Of a DNA stretch of 64,000 bases, positions 7,738-16,875 are shown one piece after another. This stretch comes from Butyrivibrio hungatei DSM 14810. Its GTDB lineage: Bacteria; Bacillota; Clostridia; Lachnospirales; Lachnospiraceae. The notes beneath the pieces were generated by a model. That model was not told where the DNA came from and searched no databases. It worked only from the letters and a program-made list of their open reading frames with translations. The position numbers and the translations under genes are program-made. Every line of letters starts with the position of its first letter. Position 1 is the first letter of the stretch. Where the stretch lies: the NCBI RefSeq assembly GCF_900143205.1, contig NZ_FRDH01000012.1, forward strand, positions 1 to 64,000, read 5' to 3'.

Positions 7738-10605
7738 ATGGATATGAACAAATTTGATATGAATGATCTTAGCACTCCATATTCCTTAGATCCTAACCGT
7801 AATAAACAGGATCCTAGAGCTGGTATCATTCCTGAGTGGGTGGATATGGATGCACCTTTCCGTGAGCCTCTTGCTAGATTTGCAAAGGCTGTTACGGATA
7901 GAAAAAACATTAAACTTGGCATTGAGAAGATCACAAAAGAAAGCCCTGAATATTGGGGACTTTATAATCTTATTACTGACGCTCAGTGTGAGATCGCTCT
8001 CAAGATGGAGAAGCGCAAACCTAAGACTTTTGAGGAGATTGCGGCTCTTTGCCCTGAGTATTCAAAGGAAGAACTTCAGAAAAACCTTGATGAGATGTCA
8101 TACAACGGCGTAATTGAATGGAACTATGAAAATGACAAGCATGAGAAGCAGTATGTACTTCCTATGTATGTTCCTGGTTCTGCTGAGTTTGGTAACATGA
8201 ATCATAATGTTATTGAAAAACATCCTGAAGTAGGACCATTCTTTGAGAGAATGAGCCGTATTCCTCTTGAGGGACTTACACATATGGTACCAATGGGTGG
8301 TGCTGGTGTAGGTATGCATGTAATCCCTGTTGAGAAGGCTATTGAGATGCAGGGTGAAGCAATCAACCTTGAGAAGATCTCTTACTGGCTTGATTACTAT
8401 GAAGGAAAGTATGCAGCTTCTCCTTGTTCATGTAGAAGATCCAGAAAGACATTTGACCAGGGCTGCGCTGATGATCCAGAGGGATGGTGTATTGCTGTTG
8501 GTGATATGGCTGACTATGTCGTTGAGACTCAGAAAGATGGTCACTACATCACTAAGGAAGAAGCTCTTGAGATCTTTAAAAAGGCTGAAGATAACGGATT
8601 TGTGCATCAGATCACAAATATTGACGGACAGCGCAAGATCTTTGCTATCTGTAACTGCAACGTTAATGTATGTTATGCACTCCGTACTTCACAGCTTTTC
8701 AATACTCCTAACATGTCACGTTCAGCTTATGTTGCTCACGTTGATAAGGATAACTGTGTAGCATGTGGACGTTGCGTAGAGGTTTGCCCAGCTGGTGCGG
8801 CTACACTTGGTCAGAAGCTTTGTAAGAAAGATGGTAGTGAAGTAGTTTATCCTAAGATGCCTCTTCCAACACAGAAGAAGTGGTCACAGGATATGTGGAC
8901 AGAAGATTATAGAGATATTAACAGGATCAACACTCACAAGACTGGTACAGCTCCTTGTAAGACGGCTTGTCCTGCACATATTCCTGTTCAGGGTTATCTT
9001 AAGATGGCTGCTCAGGGAAGATATGATGAAGCTCTTGCGCTTATCAAGAAATACAATCCACTTCCTGCAGTTTGCGGACATGTATGTAACAGAAGATGTG
9101 AGGATGCTTGTACAAGAGCAACTATCGATCAGGCAATTGCTATCGATGAAGTTAAGAAATTCGTAGCTATGCGTGATCTTAAGTCTGATACTCGCTATAT
9201 TCCTGAAAAGGTTATTCCTAAGCTTGATGGCGGCTTTGATGAGAAGGTTGCTATCATTGGTGCAGGACCTGCTGGTATCTCTTGTGCATATTATCTTGCA
9301 CTTAAGGGATACAAGCCAACACTTTTTGATAAGAACAAGAAACCAGGCGGAATGGTAACATACGGAATTCCTTCATTCGTTATGGAAAAAGATGTTGTAG
9401 AAGCTGAAGTTGATGTTCTCAGAGAACTTGGCGTAGACATTCGTCTTGGAGTAGAAGTAGGTAAGGATATTACCTTAAAACAGCTTCGTGAAGAAGGCTA
9501 CAAGGCATTCTATATTGCTATCGGATGTCAGGGCGGCCGTGGAGTTAACGTTCCTGGTGAGGACGCTGAAGGCGTTATCAAGGGCGTAGATATTCTTCAT
9601 GCTGTAATTGATGATGAGAGCTACAAGCTTTCTGGTGATACAGTTGTTATCGGCGGTGGTAACGTTGCTATTGACGTAAGCCGTACAGCCATCAGATGCG
9701 GATCACCAAAGATCACACAGGTATCACTTGAAACACGTGATATCATGCCAGCTCTTCCTGAAGAGATCGAAATTGCAGAGTCTGAAGGAATTGAGTTCAA
9801 GGGCGGATGGGGACCAAAAGAGATCCTCACAGAAAATGGCAAAGTTAAAGGAATTGTATTTAAGAAGTGCACTCAGGTTAAGAATGCTGAGGGAAGATTT
9901 GATCCTAAGTACGATGAGAATGAGACAATGGAAATTGCTTGTTCAAACGTAATCCTTTCAGTAGGACAGGCTACAATCTGGGGAGACCTCTTAAAGGATG
10001 AGAATGTAGAGTTTAGAGGTCCAGCACCAGTTGCTGACAAGATCACATTCCAGACAACAGTTCCTGATATCTTCGTTGGCGGAGATATGTTCTACGGACC
10101 AAGATTTGCTATTGACGCAATTGCATGTGGTAGAGAAGGAGCTGAGTCTATCCATAGATTTGTTCAGCCTCATTCTTCACTTACAATTGGTCGTGATCCT
10201 AACTTCTTTATTGAGCTTGATAAAGATGACATTTCCGTTAAGGATTATGATCATGTGGGTCGTCAGGTTGCTGGAAATACCAAGAAAGATGGCGAGAAGC
10301 TTTCATTCCGTGATACAAAGCTTGTATTTACAGAAGAACAGGTTAAGAAAGAGACTTCTCGTTGTCTTGGATGCGGTGCTTCAATCATCGATCCAAATAA
10401 GTGCGTAGGATGCGGACTTTGCACAACACGTTGTGAATTCGACGCAATCAAGCTTACAAGAGATAATCCAGATTGTTCAACAATGAGAACAGCTGAGGAT
10501 AAGCTTAAATACATTCTTCCAAATGGTATCAAGCAGGCTATCAAGAGACCATTTGTTAAGAAGACACCTGAGGAAACAGCATGGCTTCCTAAGGACAAAA
10601 AGTAA
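7738..10605 (+). CDS. Multidomain iron-sulfur flavoprotein, GltD/NfnB-like NAD(P)H oxidoreductase
   Basis: A 955-residue soluble electron-transfer protein. Residues 1-330 hold a Cys-rich domain with CSC and CNCNVNVC clusters that resembles [4Fe-4S] N-terminal domains of other oxidoreductases. A ferredoxin motif follows at C340/C343/C346/C350. Then comes a GltD-like module with the FAD dinucleotide fold GAGPAG near 504 and the NAD(P) fold GGGNVA near 635. C-terminal clusters start at C876 (CLGC...CVGCGLC). The GltD module is shared by glutamate synthase small subunit and NfnB. With no GltB partner nearby and hypA directly upstream, ferredoxin-NAD(P) electron transfer is more likely than glutamate synthesis. 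The exact reaction is unknown. Confidence 0.8.
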   Translation: MDMNKFDMNDLSTPYSLDPNRNKQDPRAGIIPEWVDMDAPFREPLARFAKAVTDRKNIKLGIEKITKESPEYWGLYNLITDAQCEIALKMEKRKPKTFEEIAALCPEYSKEELQKNLDEMSYNGVIEWNYENDKHEKQYVLPMYVPGSAEFGNMNHNVIEKHPEVGPFFERMSRIPLEGLTHMVPMGGAGVGMHVIPVEKAIEMQGEAINLEKISYWLDYYEGKYAASPCSCRRSRKTFDQGCADDPEGWCIAVGDMADYVVETQKDGHYITKEEALEIFKKAEDNGFVHQITNIDGQRKIFAICNCNVNVCYALRTSQLFNTPNMSRSAYVAHVDKDNCVACGRCVEVCPAGAATLGQKLCKKDGSEVVYPKMPLPTQKKWSQDMWTEDYRDINRINTHKTGTAPCKTACPAHIPVQGYLKMAAQGRYDEALALIKKYNPLPAVCGHVCNRRCEDACTRATIDQAIAIDEVKKFVAMRDLKSDTRYIPEKVIPKLDGGFDEKVAIIGAGPAGISCAYYLALKGYKPTLFDKNKKPGGMVTYGIPSFVMEKDVVEAEVDVLRELGVDIRLGVEVGKDITLKQLREEGYKAFYIAIGCQGGRGVNVPGEDAEGVIKGVDILHAVIDDESYKLSGDTVVIGGGNVAIDVSRTAIRCGSPKITQVSLETRDIMPALPEEIEIAESEGIEFKGGWGPKEILTENGKVKGIVFKKCTQVKNAEGRFDPKYDENETMEIACSNVILSVGQATIWGDLLKDENVEFRGPAPVADKITFQTTVPDIFVGGDMFYGPRFAIDAIACGREGAESIHRFVQPHSSLTIGRDPNFFIELDKDDISVKDYDHVGRQVAGNTKKDGEKLSFRDTKLVFTEEQVKKETSRCLGCGASIIDPNKCVGCGLCTTRCEFDAIKLTRDNPDCSTMRTAEDKLKYILPNGIKQAIKRPFVKKTPEETAWLPKDKK

Positions 10606-10628
10606 AAATTTAAATATTTAAAATGTTA

Positions 10629-10672
10629 AGATTAAGTCAAGTGTTTAAAAGGGGCACTTGACTTAATCTTTA
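10629..10672 (+). terminator. Perfect 15-bp hairpin between the flavoprotein gene and topA
   Basis: The left arm 10629-10643 and right arm 10655-10669 are exact reverse complements (AGATTAAGTCAAGTG and its complement) around an 11-base loop. The following T run is short, so termination may be imperfect. The right arm also contains the topA -35 hexamer. Confidence 0.6.
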
Positions 10673-10686
10673 AAAATGTATATTAA
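10658..10686 (+). promoter_or_regulatory. Promoter of topA, -35 inside the terminator arm
   Basis: TTGACT at 10658-10663, 17-base spacer, TATTAA at 10681-10686. The -35 lies in the right arm of the upstream hairpin. Confidence 0.5.
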
Positions 10687-10737
10687 TATGAAATATGTTA
10701 ACAACAAATTTTTATGAAGGGGAAATTTAGTTTTCGA

Positions 10738-12852
10738 ATGGCAACTAAAACAACTAGTAACAAGAAAAATACACTCTTAATAGTTGAGTCTCCAACAAAG
10801 GTCAAAGCTATTAAGAAGTTTTTAGGATCAGGCTATGAGGTTGCAGCCAGCAACGGACACGTCAGAGATCTTCCTAGAAGTCAGATGGGAGTAGACGTGG
10901 AACATGATTTTGAGCCTAAATATATTACGATCCGTGGAAAGGGAGATATACTTGCTGAACTTCGTAAGCAGGTCAAAAAAGCAGATAAAGTGTATCTTGC
11001 AACCGACCCGGACCGTGAGGGAGAAGCTATTTCATGGCACCTTGTTTCAGCGCTCAAGCTAAAAGAGGCTGATGCTAAGGTTCAGAGAGTAACCTTTAAT
11101 GAAATCACCAAGAATGCAGTAAAAGAAGCTATGAAGCATCCAAGAGAGATTGATATGAACCTTGTAGATGCTCAGCAGGCAAGACGTGTTCTTGATAGAA
11201 TGGTTGGATATAGTATTTCTCCGCTTCTTTGGTCAAAGATCAAAAGAGGTCTTAGTGCAGGAAGAGTTCAATCAGTTGCACTCAGGATAATTGCAGATAG
11301 AGAAGAAGAGATTGATTCATTTATTCCAAAGGAATATTGGACTTTAGATGTTAATCTTTCTGCGGCCGGAGAAAAGAAGCCGCTTGTTGCTCATTATTAT
11401 GGTGAAGGCAATGAGAAGAAAGAGATAAGTTCCAAGGAAGAACTTGACAGCATCTGCCTTTCACTTAAGGATGCTAAGTATGTTATCTCAGATGTGAAGA
11501 AGGGTGAAAGAACCAAGAAGGCTCCACTGCCATTTACTACTTCAACTCTTCAGCAGGAAGCGTCTAAGGCACTTAATTTCTCAACACAGAAGACAATGAG
11601 AGTTGCTCAGCAGCTCTATGAAGGAATAGATCTTGGAAGTCAGGGAACAGTAGGTCTTATTACATACCTTAGAACTGACTCTACAAGAGTGTCAGCTGAG
11701 GCTGTTGCTTCAGCAAATGATTATATCCAGCAGAATTTTGGCAAGGAGTATCTTGCAGGAGATGTATCTTCTAAAAAGTCAGATGCCAAGATTCAGGATG
11801 CACACGAAGCTATAAGACCAACATATATTGATAATACTCCAGTTAAAGTTAAAGATTTCCTTTCAAGAGATCAATTCAGACTTTATCAGCTTATCTGGAG
11901 AAGATTCATGGCTAGCAGAATGGCTGCTGCCAAGTATGAGACAACATCAGTCAAGATCGATGCAGGCAAGCATAGATTTACTGTATCTGCATCTAAGACT
12001 GTTTTTGATGGATTCCTTAATGTTTATACAGATGATGAGGACCAGATCGAAAAGAATGTTCTCATGAAGAATCTGGACACAAACACAAAGCTTTCCTTTG
12101 ATTCTTTTGATAGTGCTCAGCATTTTACTCAGCCAGCTCCTCACTATACAGAAGCTTCACTGGTTCATGATCTTGAAGCTTTAGGAATTGGCAGACCAAG
12201 TACTTATGCTCCTACAATTTCTACAATTTTGGCAAGGCATTACATCACCAAGGAAAATAAGAGCATTTTTATCACTGAGCTTGGTCAGGCAGTCAACAAG
12301 ATGATGGTGGAAGCATTCCCTCAGATCGTTGATGTTAACTTTACTTCTAACATGGAAGCTCTTCTTGATGGAATCGCTGATGGTAACGTTAAGTGGAAGA
12401 CTGTTATAGAGAACTTCTATCCAGACCTTGATAAGGCTGTCAAAGAAGCTGAGAAGGACATGGAAAAGGTTGTTGTTCAGGATGAGGTTACAGATGAGAT
12501 CTGCGAAAATTGTGGCAGAAATCTTGTGATCAAGTATGGACCTCATGGCAAATTCCTTGCTTGTCCTGGATTCCCTGAGTGTAAGAATACCAAGCCGTAC
12601 TTTGAGAAGATCGGAGTAGAGTGTCCTAAGTGTGGTAAGGATATAGTTCTTAAGCGTACTAGAAAAGGACGTATATTCTATGGCTGTATCGATAATCCAG
12701 ATTGTGATTACATGTCATGGGCTAGACCAACCAAGGAAAAATGTCCTAAGTGCGGATCTATAATGGTTGCTAAGGGCAATAAACTTGTTTGTTCAGATGA
12801 GCAGTGCGGATATATCTGTTCTAAGGAATCAAGTGATTCAAATAAGGACTGA
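10738..12852 (+). CDS. topA: DNA topoisomerase I
   Basis: Type IA topoisomerase that relaxes negative supercoils. The Toprim domain starts with TLLIVESPTKVKAI. The active-site Tyr is in TYLRTDSTR at about residue 310. Three C-terminal Cys4 zinc ribbons (CENC, CPKC, CPKC) run from about 589 to the end. Two starts are possible: ATG 10714 without a ribosome site, and ATG 10738 with AAGGGGA about 14 bases upstream, which is long. I prefer 10738 because it gives the usual N-terminus. topA close to codY recalls Bacillus, where trmFO-xerC-clpQY lie between them. Those genes are absent here. Confidence 0.93.
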   Translation: MATKTTSNKKNTLLIVESPTKVKAIKKFLGSGYEVAASNGHVRDLPRSQMGVDVEHDFEPKYITIRGKGDILAELRKQVKKADKVYLATDPDREGEAISWHLVSALKLKEADAKVQRVTFNEITKNAVKEAMKHPREIDMNLVDAQQARRVLDRMVGYSISPLLWSKIKRGLSAGRVQSVALRIIADREEEIDSFIPKEYWTLDVNLSAAGEKKPLVAHYYGEGNEKKEISSKEELDSICLSLKDAKYVISDVKKGERTKKAPLPFTTSTLQQEASKALNFSTQKTMRVAQQLYEGIDLGSQGTVGLITYLRTDSTRVSAEAVASANDYIQQNFGKEYLAGDVSSKKSDAKIQDAHEAIRPTYIDNTPVKVKDFLSRDQFRLYQLIWRRFMASRMAAAKYETTSVKIDAGKHRFTVSASKTVFDGFLNVYTDDEDQIEKNVLMKNLDTNTKLSFDSFDSAQHFTQPAPHYTEASLVHDLEALGIGRPSTYAPTISTILARHYITKENKSIFITELGQAVNKMMVEAFPQIVDVNFTSNMEALLDGIADGNVKWKTVIENFYPDLDKAVKEAEKDMEKVVVQDEVTDEICENCGRNLVIKYGPHGKFLACPGFPECKNTKPYFEKIGVECPKCGKDIVLKRTRKGRIFYGCIDNPDCDYMSWARPTKEKCPKCGSIMVAKGNKLVCSDEQCGYICSKESSDSNKD

Positions 12853-12864
12853 ACAATAAATCAG

Positions 12865-12879
12865 AATTTTTAGAAAATT
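12865..12879. promoter_or_regulatory. CodY-box-like palindrome
   Basis: AATTTTTAGAAAATT matches the CodY consensus AATTTTCWGAAAATT at 14 of 15 positions. It lies 12 bases after the topA stop and about 75 bases upstream of the inferred codY transcription start, so it could mediate autoregulation. AT-rich palindromes can arise by chance. Confidence 0.45.
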
Positions 12880-12899
12880 TAAGCCTTTTTTCATAATTG

Positions 12900-12933
12900 T
12901 AGGCGCTTCAACGTTTGAAGCGCCTATTTTTTT
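12900..12933 (+). terminator. Rho-independent terminator after topA
   Basis: A perfect 12-bp stem, TAGGCGCTTCAA at 12900-12911 with its complement at 12915-12926, loop CGT, then seven T. A textbook intrinsic terminator for topA. Confidence 0.9.
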
Positions 12934-12943
12934 ATGTTATGAT
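12915..12943 (+). promoter_or_regulatory. Promoter of codY, -35 inside the topA terminator
   Basis: TTGAAG at 12915-12920, 17-base spacer that includes the terminator T run, and TATGAT at 12938-12943 preceded by TGT (extended -10). It is 45 bases upstream of the codY ATG. Confidence 0.55.
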
Positions 12944-12987
12944 AACAATAGTTTAAATATGCAAAATAATCTTAAAGGAGAACAAAA

Positions 12988-13767
12988 ATGAGTAGTGTTC
13001 AACTACTAGATAAGACCCGCAAGATTGGCAAACTATTACATAACAGTAACTCTGGAAAGGTTGTATTCAATGACATTTGCCGAGTGTTATGTGACATTTT
13101 ATCTTCTAACATGTTCGTTATCAGTAAAAAAGGTAAAGTGCTCGGAATCGGTGAAAGTGCAAATGTGGAATCATTAAGTGATCTGCTTGTAGACAATGTA
13201 GGATCATTTATTGATCCAATGCTTAATGAGAGATTACTTACGATTTTGTCTACAAAAGAAAATGTTAATCTAGAAACTCTTGGTTTTGAAGGAATTGACA
13301 GTTCTAAATTTCAGGCAATCATTACTCCTATTGAGATTGCAGGTGAGAGATTAGGAACATTATTTATTTACAAGACCGATACTCCATATGACATTGATGA
13401 CATAATTCTTTGTGAGTATGGAACAACAGTGGTTGGGCTTGAAATGCTAAGAGCAGTAAATGAAGAGAATGCAGAGGAGAGCAGAAAGCTTGCAGTTGTT
13501 AAATCTGCTATCAGTACACTTTCATTTTCTGAGATGCAGGCCATCATTCATATATTTGATGAGCTTGATGGAATGGAAGGAGTTCTGGTTGCCAGCAAGA
13601 TCGCTGACAGAGTAGGAATTACCAGAAGCGTTATCGTAAATGCTCTTAGAAAGTTTGAGAGCGCAGGTGTAATTGAATCTAGATCCTCTGGCATGAAGGG
13701 AACTTACATCAAGGTTACTAATGACGTAGTCTTTAACGAGATCAAGAAGTTAAAGCAGGAATTATAA
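12988..13767 (+). CDS. codY: GTP- and branched-chain-amino-acid-sensing global repressor CodY
   Basis: Global regulator that represses nutrient-acquisition, biosynthetic and often motility genes when GTP and Ile/Leu/Val are abundant. 259 residues is the standard length. It has an N-terminal GAF-type effector domain and a C-terminal winged helix around 195-245, with VASKIADRVGITRSVIVNAL as recognition region. AAAGGAG precedes the ATG. It lies directly before the flagellar locus, as in Bacillus. A CodY-box-like site upstream suggests autoregulation. A strong terminator follows, so flgB is transcribed separately. Confidence 0.95.
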   Translation: MSSVQLLDKTRKIGKLLHNSNSGKVVFNDICRVLCDILSSNMFVISKKGKVLGIGESANVESLSDLLVDNVGSFIDPMLNERLLTILSTKENVNLETLGFEGIDSSKFQAIITPIEIAGERLGTLFIYKTDTPYDIDDIILCEYGTTVVGLEMLRAVNEENAEESRKLAVVKSAISTLSFSEMQAIIHIFDELDGMEGVLVASKIADRVGITRSVIVNALRKFESAGVIESRSSGMKGTYIKVTNDVVFNEIKKLKQEL

Positions 13768-13799
13768 CTAGAATGTATTATATTGCAGGATGGATGTTG

Positions 13800-13841
13800 A
13801 TGAACGGATTTATCGTTTATGATAAATCCGTTCATTTTTTA
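13800..13841 (+). terminator. Rho-independent terminator after codY
   Basis: A perfect 15-bp stem, ATGAACGGATTTATC at 13800-13814 with its complement at 13821-13835, loop GTTTAT, then a T run to 13840. It isolates codY from the flagellar operon. Confidence 0.9.
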
Positions 13842-13892
13842 TACATGTTGTAGTTAATAAAATATAAAAACACAATATGAAGTATATTTTTC

Positions 13893-13921
13893 TTGTTTTT
13901 TTCAAATAAAAATCATATTAT
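13893..13921 (+). promoter_or_regulatory. Likely sigmaA promoter of the fla/che operon
   Basis: TTGTTT at 13893-13898, 17-base spacer, TATTAT at 13916-13921. The inferred start near 13928 falls in an inverted repeat (ATAATAAG at 13927-13934, CTTATTAT at 13944-13951) that could be an operator or a small leader hairpin. The region is very AT-rich, so alternatives exist. Confidence 0.5.
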
Positions 13922-13974
13922 TATTAATAATAAGATAATAGGTCTTATTATGTTCTCATTTAAGGAGGATTTCT

Positions 13975-14367
13975 ATGATCAACAGTAATGCTTTTGATTA
14001 CATCAATGTTCTGGATAAGGCTGCAGATGCTTCTTGGACCAGAAATGAAGTTATTGCAAATAATATAGCCAATGTTGATACTCCTGGATACAAGAGACAG
14101 GATCTTAATTTTGAGGACGAACTGGAAAGAGCGCTTGGACATTCAAGATACAAGACCATGGATCAAAAGGTCGGGGATCTTAAGGATAAGCACTTGAAAC
14201 CAAGGGTTATCAATGACTATTCTAATTTTTCATATAGAACAGACAAGAATAACGTAGACATCGATACTGAGAACGTAACACTTGCAGCTAACCAGCTCAA
14301 GTATCAGGGACTTATGTCAGGTCTTAACAATGAATTTAAGAACCTGCAGTCCGTTATGAAGTCTTAA
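13975..14367 (+). CDS. flgB: Flagellar basal-body rod protein FlgB
   Basis: Proximal rod subunit exported by the flagellar type III apparatus. At 130 residues it has family length. The N-terminal helix carries the rod/hook signature NNIANVDTPGYKRQD near 34-48, and the C-terminal amphipathic helix contains the typical LAANQLKYQGLMSGL. AAGGAGG precedes the ATG. First gene of the fla/che operon, 15 bases before flgC. Confidence 0.96.
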   Translation: MINSNAFDYINVLDKAADASWTRNEVIANNIANVDTPGYKRQDLNFEDELERALGHSRYKTMDQKVGDLKDKHLKPRVINDYSNFSYRTDKNNVDIDTENVTLAANQLKYQGLMSGLNNEFKNLQSVMKS

Positions 14368-14382
14368 TGAAGGAGGGAGATT

Positions 14383-14832
14383 ATGAGTATATTTGATTCT
14401 TTTAACATAAATTCATCTGGTATGACAGCTCAGAGATTCAGAATGGATATCATTTCTGAGAATATTGCCAATGCCAATACAACTCGCACTCAGGATGGAA
14501 CTCCTTATGTCAGAAAGGTAGTTACATTTGCAGAAAAAGGTACACAGACTCCTTTTTCAAGGATCCTTAACGAAAGACTTGATCATTATTCAGGTAGAGG
14601 TGTTAAGGTTACTAAGGTTCAGGATGATACATGGACACAGATGAACGTTGTATATGATCCTTCACATCCTGATGCTGATGCTAACGGATATGTTACTTAT
14701 CCTAACGTTAATACAGTCACAGAAATGACTAACCTTATAGATGCAAGCAGATCCTATGAAGCTAATGCTACAGCATTTAATGCCAGCAAGAATATTGCTT
14801 CAAGAGGACTCGAGCTTGGTCAGGGCGGCTGA
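14383..14832 (+). CDS. flgC: Flagellar basal-body rod protein FlgC
   Basis: Proximal rod subunit, 149 residues. The N-terminal signature SENIANANTTRTQDGTPY, the central VYDPSHPDA motif and the C-terminal ASRSYEANATAFN helix are all diagnostic of FlgC. AGGAGGGAG precedes the ATG. Lies between flgB and fliE in the standard order. Confidence 0.96.
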   Translation: MSIFDSFNINSSGMTAQRFRMDIISENIANANTTRTQDGTPYVRKVVTFAEKGTQTPFSRILNERLDHYSGRGVKVTKVQDDTWTQMNVVYDPSHPDADANGYVTYPNVNTVTEMTNLIDASRSYEANATAFNASKNIASRGLELGQGG

Positions 14833-14855
14833 TAGTTTTTATGGAGGAATGATAA

Positions 14856-15200
14856 ATGGCATCACTTGATATTTCACAACTTAGGAATGTTACATCAGGC
14901 GCGATCAAAAGTGCAGAAAAGACTAATAGCAGAGTTTACAATGTCCTTGGAGATGATCAAAAGGGAAATGACCAGGCGTTTTCTGTTATCTTTGGTCAGG
15001 CTGTAGAAAATATAAATACTACTAACGCATACTTGTCTGACGCTGAGAATGAAGAGATTAAATGGGCTCTTGGTCAGACAGATAATACTCATGATCTTTC
15101 TGTAGCAATACAGAAGGCTCAGACAGCACTTCAATATACAGTTGCTGTAAGAGACCGCGTTCTTTCTGCATATAGAGAACTTACTCAGATGCAGATTTAA
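14856..15200 (+). CDS. fliE: Flagellar hook-basal body complex protein FliE
   Basis: Adapter joining the MS ring to the rod, 114 residues. The C-terminal segment with HDLSVAIQKAQTALQYTVAVRD is the conserved FliE helix. The N-terminal part is variable, as usual. The start follows ATGGAGGAATGATAA. Confidence 0.94.
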   Translation: MASLDISQLRNVTSGAIKSAEKTNSRVYNVLGDDQKGNDQAFSVIFGQAVENINTTNAYLSDAENEEIKWALGQTDNTHDLSVAIQKAQTALQYTVAVRDRVLSAYRELTQMQI

Positions 15201-15231
15201 TATGTTTTAAGATTTTGGGGAGGGAGAGAGC

Positions 15232-16851
15232 ATGGCTGATAAACTTAAAGCCTTGTGGCAAAAAGTTCTCGACTGGTGGAATCAGTTTACTGCTAAACAA
15301 AAGACTCTGATCATTGGAGCCGGTTCAGTAATACTGCTGACCATCATTATATTGGTTTCTATTTTGAACCAGCCTCAGTATGTTCTTTTGGCTACGGCCA
15401 ATTCTACAAAGGAAGCTTCAGAGATAAAAGAGCTTCTTGATTCAAATTCAGTAAATTATAAAATGTCAGATGATGGTCTGGAATTCAGGGTCCTAAAAAA
15501 GGATCAGGGTGATGCCAGCCTTCTTTTGGGTGCAAATGATATACAGTCATATGCCTATAGTATTGATAATGTTACTGATGGCAGCTTTTCAACTACAGAA
15601 TCTGATAAGCAAAAGAAATACGTCCTATATCTGGAAAGCAGACTGGAATCGGATTTTATTTCAAAGTTTGAAGCAATCAAGAGTGCTAATGTCCAGCTTA
15701 ATATTCCTGACAATGATGGAACACTTATTGGTAATCAGGAAGAAGCATCAGCCTGGATCCTTTTGAATATAGCTGATGGTGCGAATTTTTCAGAAGATAA
15801 TGCAGCCTTTCTTGCAAAGGCAGTTGCTGTAGCGATTGGTAATGAAAACACAGAGAATATCGTTATTCTTGACACTAACGGTAATATGCTTTTCTCTGGA
15901 AGTGAGGAGACTACAACTTCAGGACTTGCAAGTTCACAGCTATCATTAAAGGCTAAGGCAGAGCAGATTGTAAAAAGTGAAGTAAAAAAGGTACTTCTTG
16001 GAACGAAGCTTTATGATGATATTGAAGTAGCAAGTAACCTTGTTATGGATTTTTCTAAAGAAGAAAAGACAACTCATAACTATACTCCTGCACAGGATCA
16101 GACTCAGGGTGTTTTAAGCCATGAGGATACATATAATGCAGAAAATGTTAATGGTATAAGCGGTATTCCTGGTACTGATACAAACGCTGATGATGAAACA
16201 ACTTATGTTACTCAGGACAATCAGAATTCAACATCAAGTATTACTGAGGAATCCCGTGATTATCTTCCTAACGAAGAGATTACAACTAAGACAAATCAGC
16301 CGGGGGCTATTCAATATGATCAGTCTTCTATATCTGTTACCGCTATCAACTATGTAGTTGTAAAAGAAGAAGATTATAAGAGCGCTGATAACAATAATAT
16401 GACTTGGGATGAGTACAAAGTTGCAAATGCTCAGCCTGTTACATTGGAAGTTCCTGAAGAGATGATAAATGTTGTTTCTAAGGCAACCGGTATTAGTGCA
16501 GAGAATGTAGCAATGGCGGCATATACTGAATATGTCTTCTTTGACAGAACAGGCGCTGCTATAACACTTACAGATGTATTACAGATCTTGCTTATCCTTG
16601 TTATCCTTGGACTTCTTGCATTCATTATCATCAGGAGTATGTGGACCAAGAAGGTTCAGGAGGAAGAGGAAGAGCCAGAGCCTCTTTCAGTTGAATCATT
16701 GCTTGAGTCTCAGCCAGAAGAAGCTCTTGAAGATATTGAGATGGATACAGGTTCAGAAACCAAGCGTCTTATTGAAAAGTTTGTTGATGAAAATCCAGAA
16801 GCTGCAGCTACGCTACTACGCAACTGGCTTAACGAGGACTACGGTCTATAA
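15232..16851 (+). CDS. fliF: Flagellar MS-ring protein FliF
   Basis: Forms the MS ring, the membrane base of the flagellum. 539 residues. Transmembrane segments lie at about 24-46 and 445-468, enclosing the periplasmic ring-building motifs. The cytoplasmic C-terminal tail ends in FVDENPEAAATLLRNWLNED, the FliG-binding helix. A Thr/Asn/Asp-rich linker at about 290-360 corresponds to the variable beta-collar region. GGGAGGGAGAG precedes the ATG, and the gene is followed closely by fliG. Confidence 0.95.
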   Translation: MADKLKALWQKVLDWWNQFTAKQKTLIIGAGSVILLTIIILVSILNQPQYVLLATANSTKEASEIKELLDSNSVNYKMSDDGLEFRVLKKDQGDASLLLGANDIQSYAYSIDNVTDGSFSTTESDKQKKYVLYLESRLESDFISKFEAIKSANVQLNIPDNDGTLIGNQEEASAWILLNIADGANFSEDNAAFLAKAVAVAIGNENTENIVILDTNGNMLFSGSEETTTSGLASSQLSLKAKAEQIVKSEVKKVLLGTKLYDDIEVASNLVMDFSKEEKTTHNYTPAQDQTQGVLSHEDTYNAENVNGISGIPGTDTNADDETTYVTQDNQNSTSSITEESRDYLPNEEITTKTNQPGAIQYDQSSISVTAINYVVVKEEDYKSADNNNMTWDEYKVANAQPVTLEVPEEMINVVSKATGISAENVAMAAYTEYVFFDRTGAAITLTDVLQILLILVILGLLAFIIIRSMWTKKVQEEEEEPEPLSVESLLESQPEEALEDIEMDTGSETKRLIEKFVDENPEAAATLLRNWLNEDYGL

Positions 16852-16875
16852 TTTAATGAGGGAGTTAGAAGTATT

